NCBI GenBank assembly: GCA_024279425.1
Contig: JAJRRO010000016.1
Coordinates: 114,089-178,088 of the forward strand
Direction of reading: 5' to 3'
Source: Bacteroidota bacterium
GTDB lineage: Bacteria > Bacteroidota > Bacteroidia > Flavobacteriales > Flavobacteriaceae
DNA length: 64,000 nt
Below, in pieces: positions 45,000 through 52,959 of the stretch; within the stretch, counting starts at the first letter, position 1, and each line of letters begins with the position of its first letter. The position numbers and the translations under genes are program-made. The notes beneath the pieces are model-generated. The model saw only the letters and a list, made by a program, of their open reading frames with translations. It was not told where the DNA came from and searched no databases.

Positions 45000-46034
45000 T
45001 CATTTTAACATTTTCACATCATGAGACTGATCGATATCAGATAGTTTTATGGGTCGATTTTCCTTAAGCGATTTTATGGCCGCCAATCCTATTTTAAGGG
45101 ATTGTAGTCCATCATTTCCAGTGGCAGGGATTTCGCCTCCATTTTCCAAGCTCTTTATATAATCGCTCATTTCATTCTTATAAGCCTCTGCATAACGTTC
45201 CAAAAAGAAATGTAACGGAAGGGACCCTTGACTGCCTTGACTGGTAAATAATTGGTGTGAATCGTGCAAATTATTTTCTGTCTTTACCATACCCTTTGAA
45301 CCGAACACTTCCACTCTTTGATCATATCCATACGCTGCCTCCCTACTGTTGTCTATGATGGCCATAGTACCATCGGCATAGGTCAGAGTAATTACAGCAG
45401 TATCAATATCACCAGCTTCCCCAATTGCAGGATCTACAAGTACTGCACCTTTTGCGTATACCTCAACAACCTCTTTCCCCACAATAAACCGCGCCATATC
45501 AAAATCGTGAATGGTCATATCTAAAAATAGGCCTCCAGATTTTTCAATATAACTTACCGGAGGTGCCCCTGGATCCCTACTGGTTATTTTCACCAAATGG
45601 TGCTCTCCAATGGCTCCTTCACTGACCAAGGCCTTGATTTTTTTGAATTCCTTATCGAATCTTCTATTAAAACCTATCATTAGCTTTATGTTGGTATCCT
45701 TTACAACATCCAATACTTCCACTACTCTATCCAAAGAAAGGTCGAGTGGTTTTTCACAGAAAATATGTTTACCCGCTTTAGCCGCCATTTCCACATAATC
45801 TGCGTGGGTATCTGTAGGGGAGCATATTACCACTACATCAATGTCTGTAGAGGCCAACATGGCTTCATATGTCGAGGTGACATTGGAGATGCCTTTGTCC
45901 CTTGCATATTGCTTGGATTCTTCCATAGTATCCATCACGGCAACAATTTTTACCCTGCTCATTTGAAGTAGGTTCTCTAGATGAATTTTTCCAATTCTTC
46001 CTAGGCCAGCAACTGCAAATTTTATTTTTGTCAT
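45000..46034 (-). CDS. iolG: Inositol 2-dehydrogenase (Gfo/Idh/MocA family)
   Basis: This 344-residue NAD-dependent oxidoreductase has an N-terminal Rossmann motif AGLGRIGKIHLENL, CSPTDTHADYV, the conserved EKP (HIFCEKPLDLS, about 97), and the DMTIHDFDMARF segment (about 175) with the catalytic aspartate-histidine pair. It oxidises myo-inositol to scyllo-inosose, the first step of the pathway. It follows iolE by 14 bases. Confidence 0.93.
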   Translation of the reverse strand: MTKIKFAVAGLGRIGKIHLENLLQMSRVKIVAVMDTMEESKQYARDKGISNVTSTYEAMLASTDIDVVVICSPTDTHADYVEMAAKAGKHIFCEKPLDLSLDRVVEVLDVVKDTNIKLMIGFNRRFDKEFKKIKALVSEGAIGEHHLVKITSRDPGAPPVSYIEKSGGLFLDMTIHDFDMARFIVGKEVVEVYAKGAVLVDPAIGEAGDIDTAVITLTYADGTMAIIDNSREAAYGYDQRVEVFGSKGMVKTENNLHDSHQLFTSQGSQGSLPLHFFLERYAEAYKNEMSDYIKSLENGGEIPATGNDGLQSLKIGLAAIKSLKENRPIKLSDIDQSHDVKMLK

Positions 46035-46048
46035 TCGTATCTAATTAT

Positions 46049-46954
46049 TTATAAACCTAACGTTTTTATGTAATCCCTATTGGCCTGAGCACAAATCTTA
46101 GGATGCCCCATACCTGGTAATATGTCTTGTTCCACTACAATCCAATCATCGTACTTAAATTGATGTAGGAGTGCAACAATGGTCTCAAAATCAACACCAC
46201 CCTTTCCAAGTTCGCAAAATACCCCTCTTTTTATAGCGTCAAAATAATCCCCATGTACCGCTTTGGATGCCTTTGCAATTTCGGGATCGAAATCTTTAAA
46301 ATGCACATGCCATATTCGATTGGAATATGCCTTGAGTGCATCTATTGGATCACCTCCTCCAAAAGCATAATGTCCCATATCAAGACAAAGCCCCAAAAGA
46401 TTTGGATCCGTCAATGATAACAATTTGTCTATTTCCTCCGGGGTCTCAACATAACCTGCACAATGATGATGAAAAACCGTTCGGATGCCATAGGCGTCTT
46501 TTACAGCTTTTGCAATTTTTTCGGCACCTCGGGCATAATCTGTCCATTGGGTATCGGTTAGCCCCATATCAGGTCCAATTCTTCCTGCATTTTTGGTGCG
46601 TTCAGGAATGGTTCCATTATCATCAGCTAGAACAATGAATGCTTTTTCGTAACCTCCAGCATGCATTAGTCCAGCTACTTTTAAAGCCGCGGAGATACCT
46701 TCATTATGTTTGGTCACATCTGCCAGTGCTACGGGAACAAAAGCCCCCAACAACTCCAGCCCTCTTTTTTGAACTTCTTCACGTAATCCGACAGGATCGG
46801 TAGGCATATAACCCCAATCTCCCAGTTCGGTTCCTATATAACCGGTTTCCTTTATTTCATCCAATACCTGTTCAAAACCGATTTCCTCCGATTTTTCTTC
46901 CAAATCAAATTCTAAGGCTCCCCATGAGCAAGGAGCATTGGCTATCTTGATCAT
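46049..46954 (-). CDS. iolE: Inosose dehydratase
   Basis: This 301-residue TIM-barrel protein of the xylose-isomerase-like family has IANAPCSWGALEF at the start, the metal residues in TELGDWGY, HHHCAGYVETPEE (about 160), LCLDMGHYAFGG, HVHFKD (about 218) and VVEQDI. It removes water from scyllo-inosose to give the diketone used by IolD. The related IolH/IolI isomerases share the fold; the NAPCSWG start favours IolE. Position between iolA and iolG agrees. Confidence 0.9.
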   Translation of the reverse strand: MIKIANAPCSWGALEFDLEEKSEEIGFEQVLDEIKETGYIGTELGDWGYMPTDPVGLREEVQKRGLELLGAFVPVALADVTKHNEGISAALKVAGLMHAGGYEKAFIVLADDNGTIPERTKNAGRIGPDMGLTDTQWTDYARGAEKIAKAVKDAYGIRTVFHHHCAGYVETPEEIDKLLSLTDPNLLGLCLDMGHYAFGGGDPIDALKAYSNRIWHVHFKDFDPEIAKASKAVHGDYFDAIKRGVFCELGKGGVDFETIVALLHQFKYDDWIVVEQDILPGMGHPKICAQANRDYIKTLGL

Positions 46955-46963
46955 ATGTTCGTA

Positions 46964-48439
46964 TTAAAATTTGCGAGACCAAATGTTCGGCCAGCGTTCT
47001 ATAATTACTTTTGTTTGGGTGAAAAACTCTATCGCATGTTTTCCCTGACCGTGTAAGTCTCCGAAGAAACTATCTTTCCAACCACTAAAGGGAAATTGTG
47101 CCATAGGGGCGGCTACTCCAATATTGATACCAATATTTCCTGCATCGGCTTCATTCCTGAATTTTCGGGCACTTGCGCCACTGCTGGTAAATAAACAGGC
47201 CATGTTTCCATATGTACCACTATTTATGAATTCCAATGCTTCTTCAATATTTTTCATTGAAATAAGACTCATGACAGGTCCAAAAATTTCGGTTTTGATC
47301 AAATCCTTGTCCAAGGCCACGTTTTCCAAAATGGTAGGGGCAAGGAAATTACCATTTTCATATCGTGAAACCGAGGTATTTCTACCATCCAAAAGAGCCG
47401 TGGCACCTTCATTCAATCCCTGTTGAATCAAATCGGCAATCCTACTCTTGCTTTCAGGGGTGATAACCGGGCCCATACTAACCCCATCATCCCAACCATA
47501 ACCGGTTGTTCTGGATTTTACGGTTTCATATAGGGAATCTTTAATTTCTCCTTTATCATCCCCAACGGTAATGATGGTGGAAGCTGCCAAACAACGTTGA
47601 CCAGCACAACCATACACTGAATCTGCAATAATTTTGGACGACATTTCAATATCCGCATCCGGTAAAACTATAACCGGATTTTTGGCCCCGCCTTGTGCTT
47701 GAACCCTCTTTCCGTTTGCTGTCCCTTTCGAATAAATATATCTAGCAACGGGGGTACTTCCAACAAAACTTATGGCTTTAATAGTAGAATGCTCCAAAAT
47801 TGCATCAACAGATTCTTTACCTCCATGTACCAAGCTTATCAATCCTTTGGGAACGTCGAGTTGGTCAATGAGTTCAAAAATCTTCATCATGGTCAAAGGC
47901 ACTTTTTCTGAAGGTTTCACGATAAATGAATTACCCGTGGCAATGGCATAGGGTAAGAACCAAAAAACAATCATACTTGGGAAGTTGAACGGGGTAATAC
48001 AGGCCGCTACCCCAACCGGTTGTCTTATCATCATTTCATCAACCCCCGTGGCAATGTCCTCTATCACATCTCCGGCCATGAGCATTGGTGTTCCGCAGGC
48101 GACTTCTATATTTTCAATGGCCCTTTCGATTTCTCCAAAAGACTCACCTTTGGTCTTCCCTGATTCCTTAGTTATGATTTCGGCTATTTCCGATTTGTTC
48201 TCCTCAAAGAGCGATTTTAGTTTGTAAAGTACCTGTACCCTTCTTATAACAGGTACCTTACTCCATTCTTTATAAGCTGTAAATGCCGATTCTGTTGCTG
48301 TGGCAATATCTTTTGCCGTATCGGCCCCATAGGGTACTTTGGCCAAAACCTCTTGACTTGCGGGGTTTAACACATCGATAGTCTGTGTTGATACACTATC
48401 AATCCAAGTGCCATTTATATAATTTTTTTGAATTTCCAT
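46964..48439 (-). CDS. iolA: Malonate/methylmalonate-semialdehyde dehydrogenase (CoA-acylating)
   Basis: This 491-residue aldehyde dehydrogenase has CITPFNFPSMIVFWFLPYA (about 145), a MMSDH hallmark, FVGSTPVARYIY and the catalytic cysteine in YGCAGQRCLA (about 283). It converts malonate semialdehyde from the aldolase step to acetyl-CoA, the last step of inositol catabolism, and may serve valine breakdown too. It starts 87 bases after the iolC stop and ends 9 bases before iolE. Confidence 0.93.
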   Translation of the reverse strand: MEIQKNYINGTWIDSVSTQTIDVLNPASQEVLAKVPYGADTAKDIATATESAFTAYKEWSKVPVIRRVQVLYKLKSLFEENKSEIAEIITKESGKTKGESFGEIERAIENIEVACGTPMLMAGDVIEDIATGVDEMMIRQPVGVAACITPFNFPSMIVFWFLPYAIATGNSFIVKPSEKVPLTMMKIFELIDQLDVPKGLISLVHGGKESVDAILEHSTIKAISFVGSTPVARYIYSKGTANGKRVQAQGGAKNPVIVLPDADIEMSSKIIADSVYGCAGQRCLAASTIITVGDDKGEIKDSLYETVKSRTTGYGWDDGVSMGPVITPESKSRIADLIQQGLNEGATALLDGRNTSVSRYENGNFLAPTILENVALDKDLIKTEIFGPVMSLISMKNIEEALEFINSGTYGNMACLFTSSGASARKFRNEADAGNIGINIGVAAPMAQFPFSGWKDSFFGDLHGQGKHAIEFFTQTKVIIERWPNIWSRKF

Positions 48440-48526
48440 TTTTTTAATTACTTAACTATTTTCTTAAATTTATTTTTTGGTTTTGGCAGCAGTACTGCTT
48501 CAACAATCAATTCATTTCCTTTTCGA

Positions 48527-49540
48527 TTAAAAGCCTCCGCGTTCTTCTATAAACTCCAAGGATTCTTTCAAGTAAGGCATAAAGTTAGCACAACCTTTTC
48601 TGGTAACTACTTGGGCCCCACTGGCGTTACCCATTCTACAAGCTTTAAATAAACCCCATCCCTGCAGTATTCCGTATAAGAAACCACTGGCGAAAGCATC
48701 TCCGGCACCAAGAACATTCAATACCTCAACAGGAAAACCTGGAACATCTTCCCTAGAACCATTGGACTTATAAATACTTGCCCCATCTTCACCTCTTTTT
48801 ACAATCAAAACTTCTATACCTGAAGAAAGCAATCGCTCAATAGATGCATCAATATCCCCGGTAATCTCTGGAGCTGATATTTGCTGGTCTTTTATGGTTA
48901 CCTGAGAGGCACTACTCATGGTAGCAGCTAATATCTCCTCCTCAGTACCTATTGCAATTTTCACTTTAGGAAGAATCGCCCTTACCGTTAACCCAAAAGC
49001 GCGATAATCATGCCATTGATCGGCCCGAAAATCCAAATCCAATACAACATCAACCTTATTTTTCTGGGCCACTTCGGTGGCAAAAAATGTAGCACTTCTG
49101 CTGGGTTCTATATTCAAAGCCGTACCATTGATTAGAAGTATTTTATAATCCTGTACATTGGCCTTAATTACGTCATCTATAGAAACTTGGCTATCGGCTG
49201 CATTGTCTCTATAATACACCAAGGGGAATTTATCTGGTGGTTCTATTCCCAATACCACGGCGCTACTTCTTGATTGGTTTTTTACAGGTATGCAATGGGT
49301 ATTTACACCCTCATTGTTCAAGAAATTTACAATAAACTCCCCTACTTTATCATTACCAACTCCTGTAAGCAAACTGGCATTAACTCCTAATCGTGCACAA
49401 CCCACGGCGATGTTGAGCGGTGAACCGCCCACAAAGGCATCGAATCCCTTTATATCGTTGAATGGTGATCCAATGTCTTGGGAATATAAGTCGATGGAAG
49501 ACCTTCCCATGGTTATCACATCATATTTTCTTTCTGCCAT
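48527..49540 (-). CDS. iolC: 5-dehydro-2-deoxygluconokinase
   Basis: This 337-residue PfkB-family sugar kinase has an N-terminal GGSPLNIAVGCARLG (about 38), NEGVNTHCIPV, DLDFRADQW and the catalytic C-terminal motif LGAGDAFASGFLYG with the base aspartate (about 290). It phosphorylates 2-deoxy-5-keto-gluconate so that IolJ can split it. It is tightly packed with iolB, 6 bases away. Confidence 0.93.
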   Translation of the reverse strand: MAERKYDVITMGRSSIDLYSQDIGSPFNDIKGFDAFVGGSPLNIAVGCARLGVNASLLTGVGNDKVGEFIVNFLNNEGVNTHCIPVKNQSRSSAVVLGIEPPDKFPLVYYRDNAADSQVSIDDVIKANVQDYKILLINGTALNIEPSRSATFFATEVAQKNKVDVVLDLDFRADQWHDYRAFGLTVRAILPKVKIAIGTEEEILAATMSSASQVTIKDQQISAPEITGDIDASIERLLSSGIEVLIVKRGEDGASIYKSNGSREDVPGFPVEVLNVLGAGDAFASGFLYGILQGWGLFKACRMGNASGAQVVTRKGCANFMPYLKESLEFIEERGGF

Positions 49541-49546
49541 ACGTTT

Positions 49547-50419
49547 TTATTTGTTCATTTTAGCCGTTACCAATGGTAATCTGTCGTCTTGTGATGACCA
49601 AGAATCGTAAATCCATTCATGATCTGGATCCGTGGTATTGGCCAAACATTGATCAGTGCCGGCCAAAAAATTAAGATAATAACAATGGAAACCGTGTTCT
49701 GCTACAACTGGATGGAATCCTTTGGGTATCAAAACGACATCATTGTGTCTGGGTCTTACAATTTCATCCAAGGAACGATCTTGGGTATATACCTGTTGAA
49801 TGGCATAAGCCCCTGGTTTTTGAAATTTGTAGAAATAGGTTTCCTCCTGAATGGGCTCAAGCACATTTCCTTGATCATCTAACTTTCGTTCGTCATGTTT
49901 ATGTGCCGGGAAAGAACTCCAATTCCCAGAAGGAGTGTACACCTCACGAGAAACAATTTTACTACAGCCAAAACCAGGTGGAACCAAATCATTGAATTGT
50001 CTTGTTGCATTATCGCCTCCGAATATGACTACAGGGGTTTCTTCAGGTGTTACGAACTTGGCCGGGAAATCTTCATCAGATGTACACCAACCATAGGCTA
50101 TATCCAAAACCTTGCTTGTTGCAGTCAGTTTAAATTGAGAATTCCTGGGTAAATATAAGGTATGGGCCACGCCACTGAAAACGTCCTTGCGACCATTGAC
50201 CGTTTCCCAATCCCCATGGTTGCAGGATACTTTGAAGTTTCCGCTTAGCAATACAATGACCATTTCGTTATCTTTTGTGTCATGTTCCCAAGTCTCGTCC
50301 AATTCCATTTCACGGGCCTCAAAACTTAAATATTCCCATTGGGCCGATTCTGGGGTAACCCGATGATATATTTTGGAAGTTGCATTGGGCTTTTTCAGTA
50401 AATGTGATTCTGTACTCAT
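49547..50419 (-). CDS. iolB: 5-deoxy-glucuronate isomerase
   Basis: This 290-residue bicupin protein has the IolB metal site FPAHKHDERKLDDQGN (about 168) and EETYFYKFQKPGAYAIQQVY (about 195), followed by VLIPKGFHPV with the late histidine. It isomerises 5-deoxyglucuronate to 2-deoxy-5-keto-gluconate, feeding IolC. It lies between iolJ (15 bases) and iolC (6 bases), the core of the operon. Confidence 0.94.
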   Translation of the reverse strand: MSTESHLLKKPNATSKIYHRVTPESAQWEYLSFEAREMELDETWEHDTKDNEMVIVLLSGNFKVSCNHGDWETVNGRKDVFSGVAHTLYLPRNSQFKLTATSKVLDIAYGWCTSDEDFPAKFVTPEETPVVIFGGDNATRQFNDLVPPGFGCSKIVSREVYTPSGNWSSFPAHKHDERKLDDQGNVLEPIQEETYFYKFQKPGAYAIQQVYTQDRSLDEIVRPRHNDVVLIPKGFHPVVAEHGFHCYYLNFLAGTDQCLANTTDPDHEWIYDSWSSQDDRLPLVTAKMNK

Positions 50420-50434
50420 AAAAATCTTATTTCA

Positions 50435-51376
50435 TTAAACAAATTGACTTGCCTTGCCGGTAGCCCCCAAAAGGTCGAACTTCTCCAGCATAAATTTTTC
50501 ATAGGCATCCATATATTCCTTTCCTGGTATTATCGGGTCGAACTGTTCAGGCGTATCCCTAAAAAATTCGCGATGTACCCGAGCCCATAAAATTCGGGTG
50601 TCCGTAGCGATATTGATTTTACAGACTCCGTATGAGATTGATTTTATTATTTCATCCGGGGATACCCCGGCCGCTCCTTCATTTAGATTGCCTCCACTTT
50701 TGTTGATTCTTTCTATTTCTTTTTGGTTTACTGCAGAACCGCCATGTAAAACTATGGGGAACTTTGGAAGTCGCTGTTGTATTTCTTCCAAGATACCAAA
50801 CTGTATCCCCTGACCTCCTGAGAACTTATAGGCACCATGGCTGGTTCCCACGGCAACTGCAAGGCTATCACAATGGGTTTCTTCAATAAATAATTCGACT
50901 TCGTCTGGCTGGGTATATTTTGCCAGTTTTTCGTCAATTGAAATATCATCTTCAACGCCGCTTAGTACACCCAGTTCCGCCTCAACAAAAACTTTCTTTT
51001 CATGGGCCTTATCCACTACAGCTTTCGTTCTTCGCACATTTTCATTAAAATCGTAATGCGAGGCATCTATCATTACTGAATTGTACTTCCCTGAGGTAAT
51101 GGCATCAAAAGCGTGCGATTCGGTACCATGGTCCAAATGAATGCCGTACGTGGCCTTGGGGTAAATTTTTGCTGCAGCATCTATCATGGCCAGCAACATA
51201 TCTGAATGTGCATAATTTCTAGCAACCGGTGTCATTTGCACCAAAAAAGGGGCATTGGCCTTTTGTCCTGCCCTAAATAAACCATGAACCTGTTCCATAG
51301 TAAATACGTTAACCGCGGCAATGGCATATTTACCATAACATTTTTCATACAAAATTTTAGGTGAAATCATCATCAT
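50435..51376 (-). CDS. iolJ: Class-II aldolase for phospho-deoxy-keto-gluconate
   Basis: This 313-residue zinc-dependent class-II aldolase has the catalytic GIHLDHGTESHAFD (about 79-92), VEAELGVLSGVEDD (about 131), AVAVGTSHG and VLHGGSAVNQKE (about 210). It should split 6-phospho-5-dehydro-2-deoxygluconate to dihydroxyacetone phosphate and malonate semialdehyde. Sequence alone cannot exclude fructose-bisphosphate aldolase activity, but it is the first gene of the iol operon. Operator D lies about 93-106 bases upstream. Confidence 0.87.
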   Translation of the reverse strand: MMMISPKILYEKCYGKYAIAAVNVFTMEQVHGLFRAGQKANAPFLVQMTPVARNYAHSDMLLAMIDAAAKIYPKATYGIHLDHGTESHAFDAITSGKYNSVMIDASHYDFNENVRRTKAVVDKAHEKKVFVEAELGVLSGVEDDISIDEKLAKYTQPDEVELFIEETHCDSLAVAVGTSHGAYKFSGGQGIQFGILEEIQQRLPKFPIVLHGGSAVNQKEIERINKSGGNLNEGAAGVSPDEIIKSISYGVCKINIATDTRILWARVHREFFRDTPEQFDPIIPGKEYMDAYEKFMLEKFDLLGATGKASQFV

Positions 51377-51466
51377 CTAGTCGAGCCACAAAAATTCAAA
51401 GCAAAAATCTAATGGATAAAACAACAATAAAAAATCCATAGTTTTAGGGGTTTCACTTTAAATCTC

Positions 51467-51484
51467 TATGCAAACGTTTGCACG
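51467..51484. promoter_or_regulatory. LacI-type operator D, before the iol operon
   Basis: TATGCAAACGTTTGCACG shares the perfect 14-base core TGCAAACGTTTGCA with operator B; the outer two bases on one side differ. It stands between the LacI stop (51506) and the iolJ start (51376). Confidence 0.83.
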
Positions 51485-51505
51485 AATATGAAGCTTACAA
51501 AGCTC

Positions 51506-52543
51506 TTAAAAGTCGCCTTGTATTTTTTTTGATGTACCTCTTAATACCAACTCTGTTTTAAAAACTTCATGACGAAACTCTTTGCTCTCCTCTTCTTTTT
51601 CAATTTCGTGCAACAAAATTCGTGCAGATAGCATTCCCATACTATACACTGGTTGCCAAACCGTGGAAAGTGCCGGAGTAAAATATGAAGAATGCGGCTC
51701 GTCATCAAAACCAATGATGGCAATATCCTCGGGGATTCTAAACTTGAGTTTTTTTGCGGTACGCATTGCCGAAACGGCAAGCCGGTCATTCACTGCAAAA
51801 ATGGCATCAGGAATGTTGTTAGACCTTAAAAGTAATTCTGTTGGCTGTATACCATCCTCATGGGTAAACCCACTGGCCTGAATAATGTGTTCCTCTAGTA
51901 TCGGGATATTATTCTTTTTTAAAGCGTCGATATATCCTTGAAGCCTATGGTTATTTGTTGATAGATTCGAAGCTCCTGTAATATGGGCAATCTTCCGACA
52001 GCCAGATTTAATAAGATACTCCACTGCTTCAAAAGCTCCTGAATAGTCATCGACAAGTACTTTATGTGCTTCAAATCCTTCGCAATCCCTATCAAAAATA
52101 ATCAAGGGAATATCATTTTTTTGAAGCTTTCTAAAATGGTCAAAATCAAGGGTGGTTGATGCGGGTGCCACCAAAACACCTGCTATTTGCACTTTTGACA
52201 GGTTTTCAATGATCAATGCTTCCTCCTCATAAGATTCATTGGAGATACATATCATAATATTGTACTCAGAAGAAACAAAAATATCTTGAATACCTGTTAC
52301 CGCTGCAGAGAAAAAATGACTTGTTATATCAGGTACAATAACGGCAATGGTCGTGGAGGTTTGTCTCAATAAATTCAATGCCATGGCATTGGGTCGATAA
52401 TTCCATTTTTCTGCCAAGGTTTTGACCGCCTCTTTCGTTTCCTTTTTTAGGGCTGGGTGATCCTGTAAGGCTCGAGAAACCGTAGAAGCTGAAATCTTAA
52501 GCTCTCGGGCAATGTCCTTGATAGTAACTCGGGTTTTTTTCAT
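51506..52543 (-). CDS. LacI-family transcriptional regulator, predicted master regulator of the locus
   Basis: This 345-residue repressor has the N-terminal HTH VTIKDIARELKISASTVSRA, the hinge helix YRPNAMALNLL (about 50-60) and a periplasmic-binding-protein-like sensor domain (about 62-340; VIVPDITSHFFSA, GFDDEPHSSYF). LacI proteins bind palindromes with a central CG and release them on sugar binding. Operator D lies just downstream of its stop and operator E between it and the divergent phosphatase gene. A sugar, inositol or mannose derivative is the likely inducer; the ligand is not readable. Confidence 0.9.
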   Translation of the reverse strand: MKKTRVTIKDIARELKISASTVSRALQDHPALKKETKEAVKTLAEKWNYRPNAMALNLLRQTSTTIAVIVPDITSHFFSAAVTGIQDIFVSSEYNIMICISNESYEEEALIIENLSKVQIAGVLVAPASTTLDFDHFRKLQKNDIPLIIFDRDCEGFEAHKVLVDDYSGAFEAVEYLIKSGCRKIAHITGASNLSTNNHRLQGYIDALKKNNIPILEEHIIQASGFTHEDGIQPTELLLRSNNIPDAIFAVNDRLAVSAMRTAKKLKFRIPEDIAIIGFDDEPHSSYFTPALSTVWQPVYSMGMLSARILLHEIEKEEESKEFRHEVFKTELVLRGTSKKIQGDF

Positions 52544-52959
52544 ATTCAGTCATTTACCAACCTTTGCAATCGGCAGCATAAGTGCATACCGAAAACAATT
52601 TCAAATGCCAATTTATCTCTATATGCCAGCAACAAATGGTAACGGGTAAAAATTAAATTTCAAAAACAAATTACAACAAAATTTTGTTACCATTGATTGT
52701 GGTTTTAATGAAAATAATTCTTGACGCTTTTTTCTATAGTCCATGACATTTTTTTGTCAGTGCATAGGCTTCAGATTCCTAAAACGGTGCAAAAATCGAG
52801 ATTTTGACTTATGTAAGGCCAAAAACCTGTGCAAAGGTTTGCATAACATTTAAATACTTTATTTTTTGACCTATCAATAATAAATTGTTGTTTTGGTTTA
52901 CATGGCAATTCCAGGAAAGCCATTTAATAACTATATTCATAGTATTATTAGCTCAGAAT
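52544..52959. other. Divergent 416-base control region between lacI and the GDPD-phosphatase gene
   Basis: The region has no convincing gene; an in-frame extension of the phosphatase gene to 52885 lacks a signal peptide and is not used. It carries operator E (52828-52845). Promoters for both divergent genes must lie here, but I see no exact -7/-33 pair. Confidence 0.6.
52828..52845. promoter_or_regulatory. LacI-type operator E, before the GDPD-alkaline phosphatase gene
   Basis: TGTGCAAAGGTTTGCATA matches operators A and C1 with one mismatch between arms. It ends 114 bases upstream of the chosen start at 52960. Confidence 0.78.

Noticed and set aside
52885..52959. Upstream start for the GDPD-phosphatase fusion.
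   Set aside because: The extension is hydrophobic but does not form a normal signal and would bring the start within 40 bases of operator E; the start at 52960 gives a standard signal peptide.
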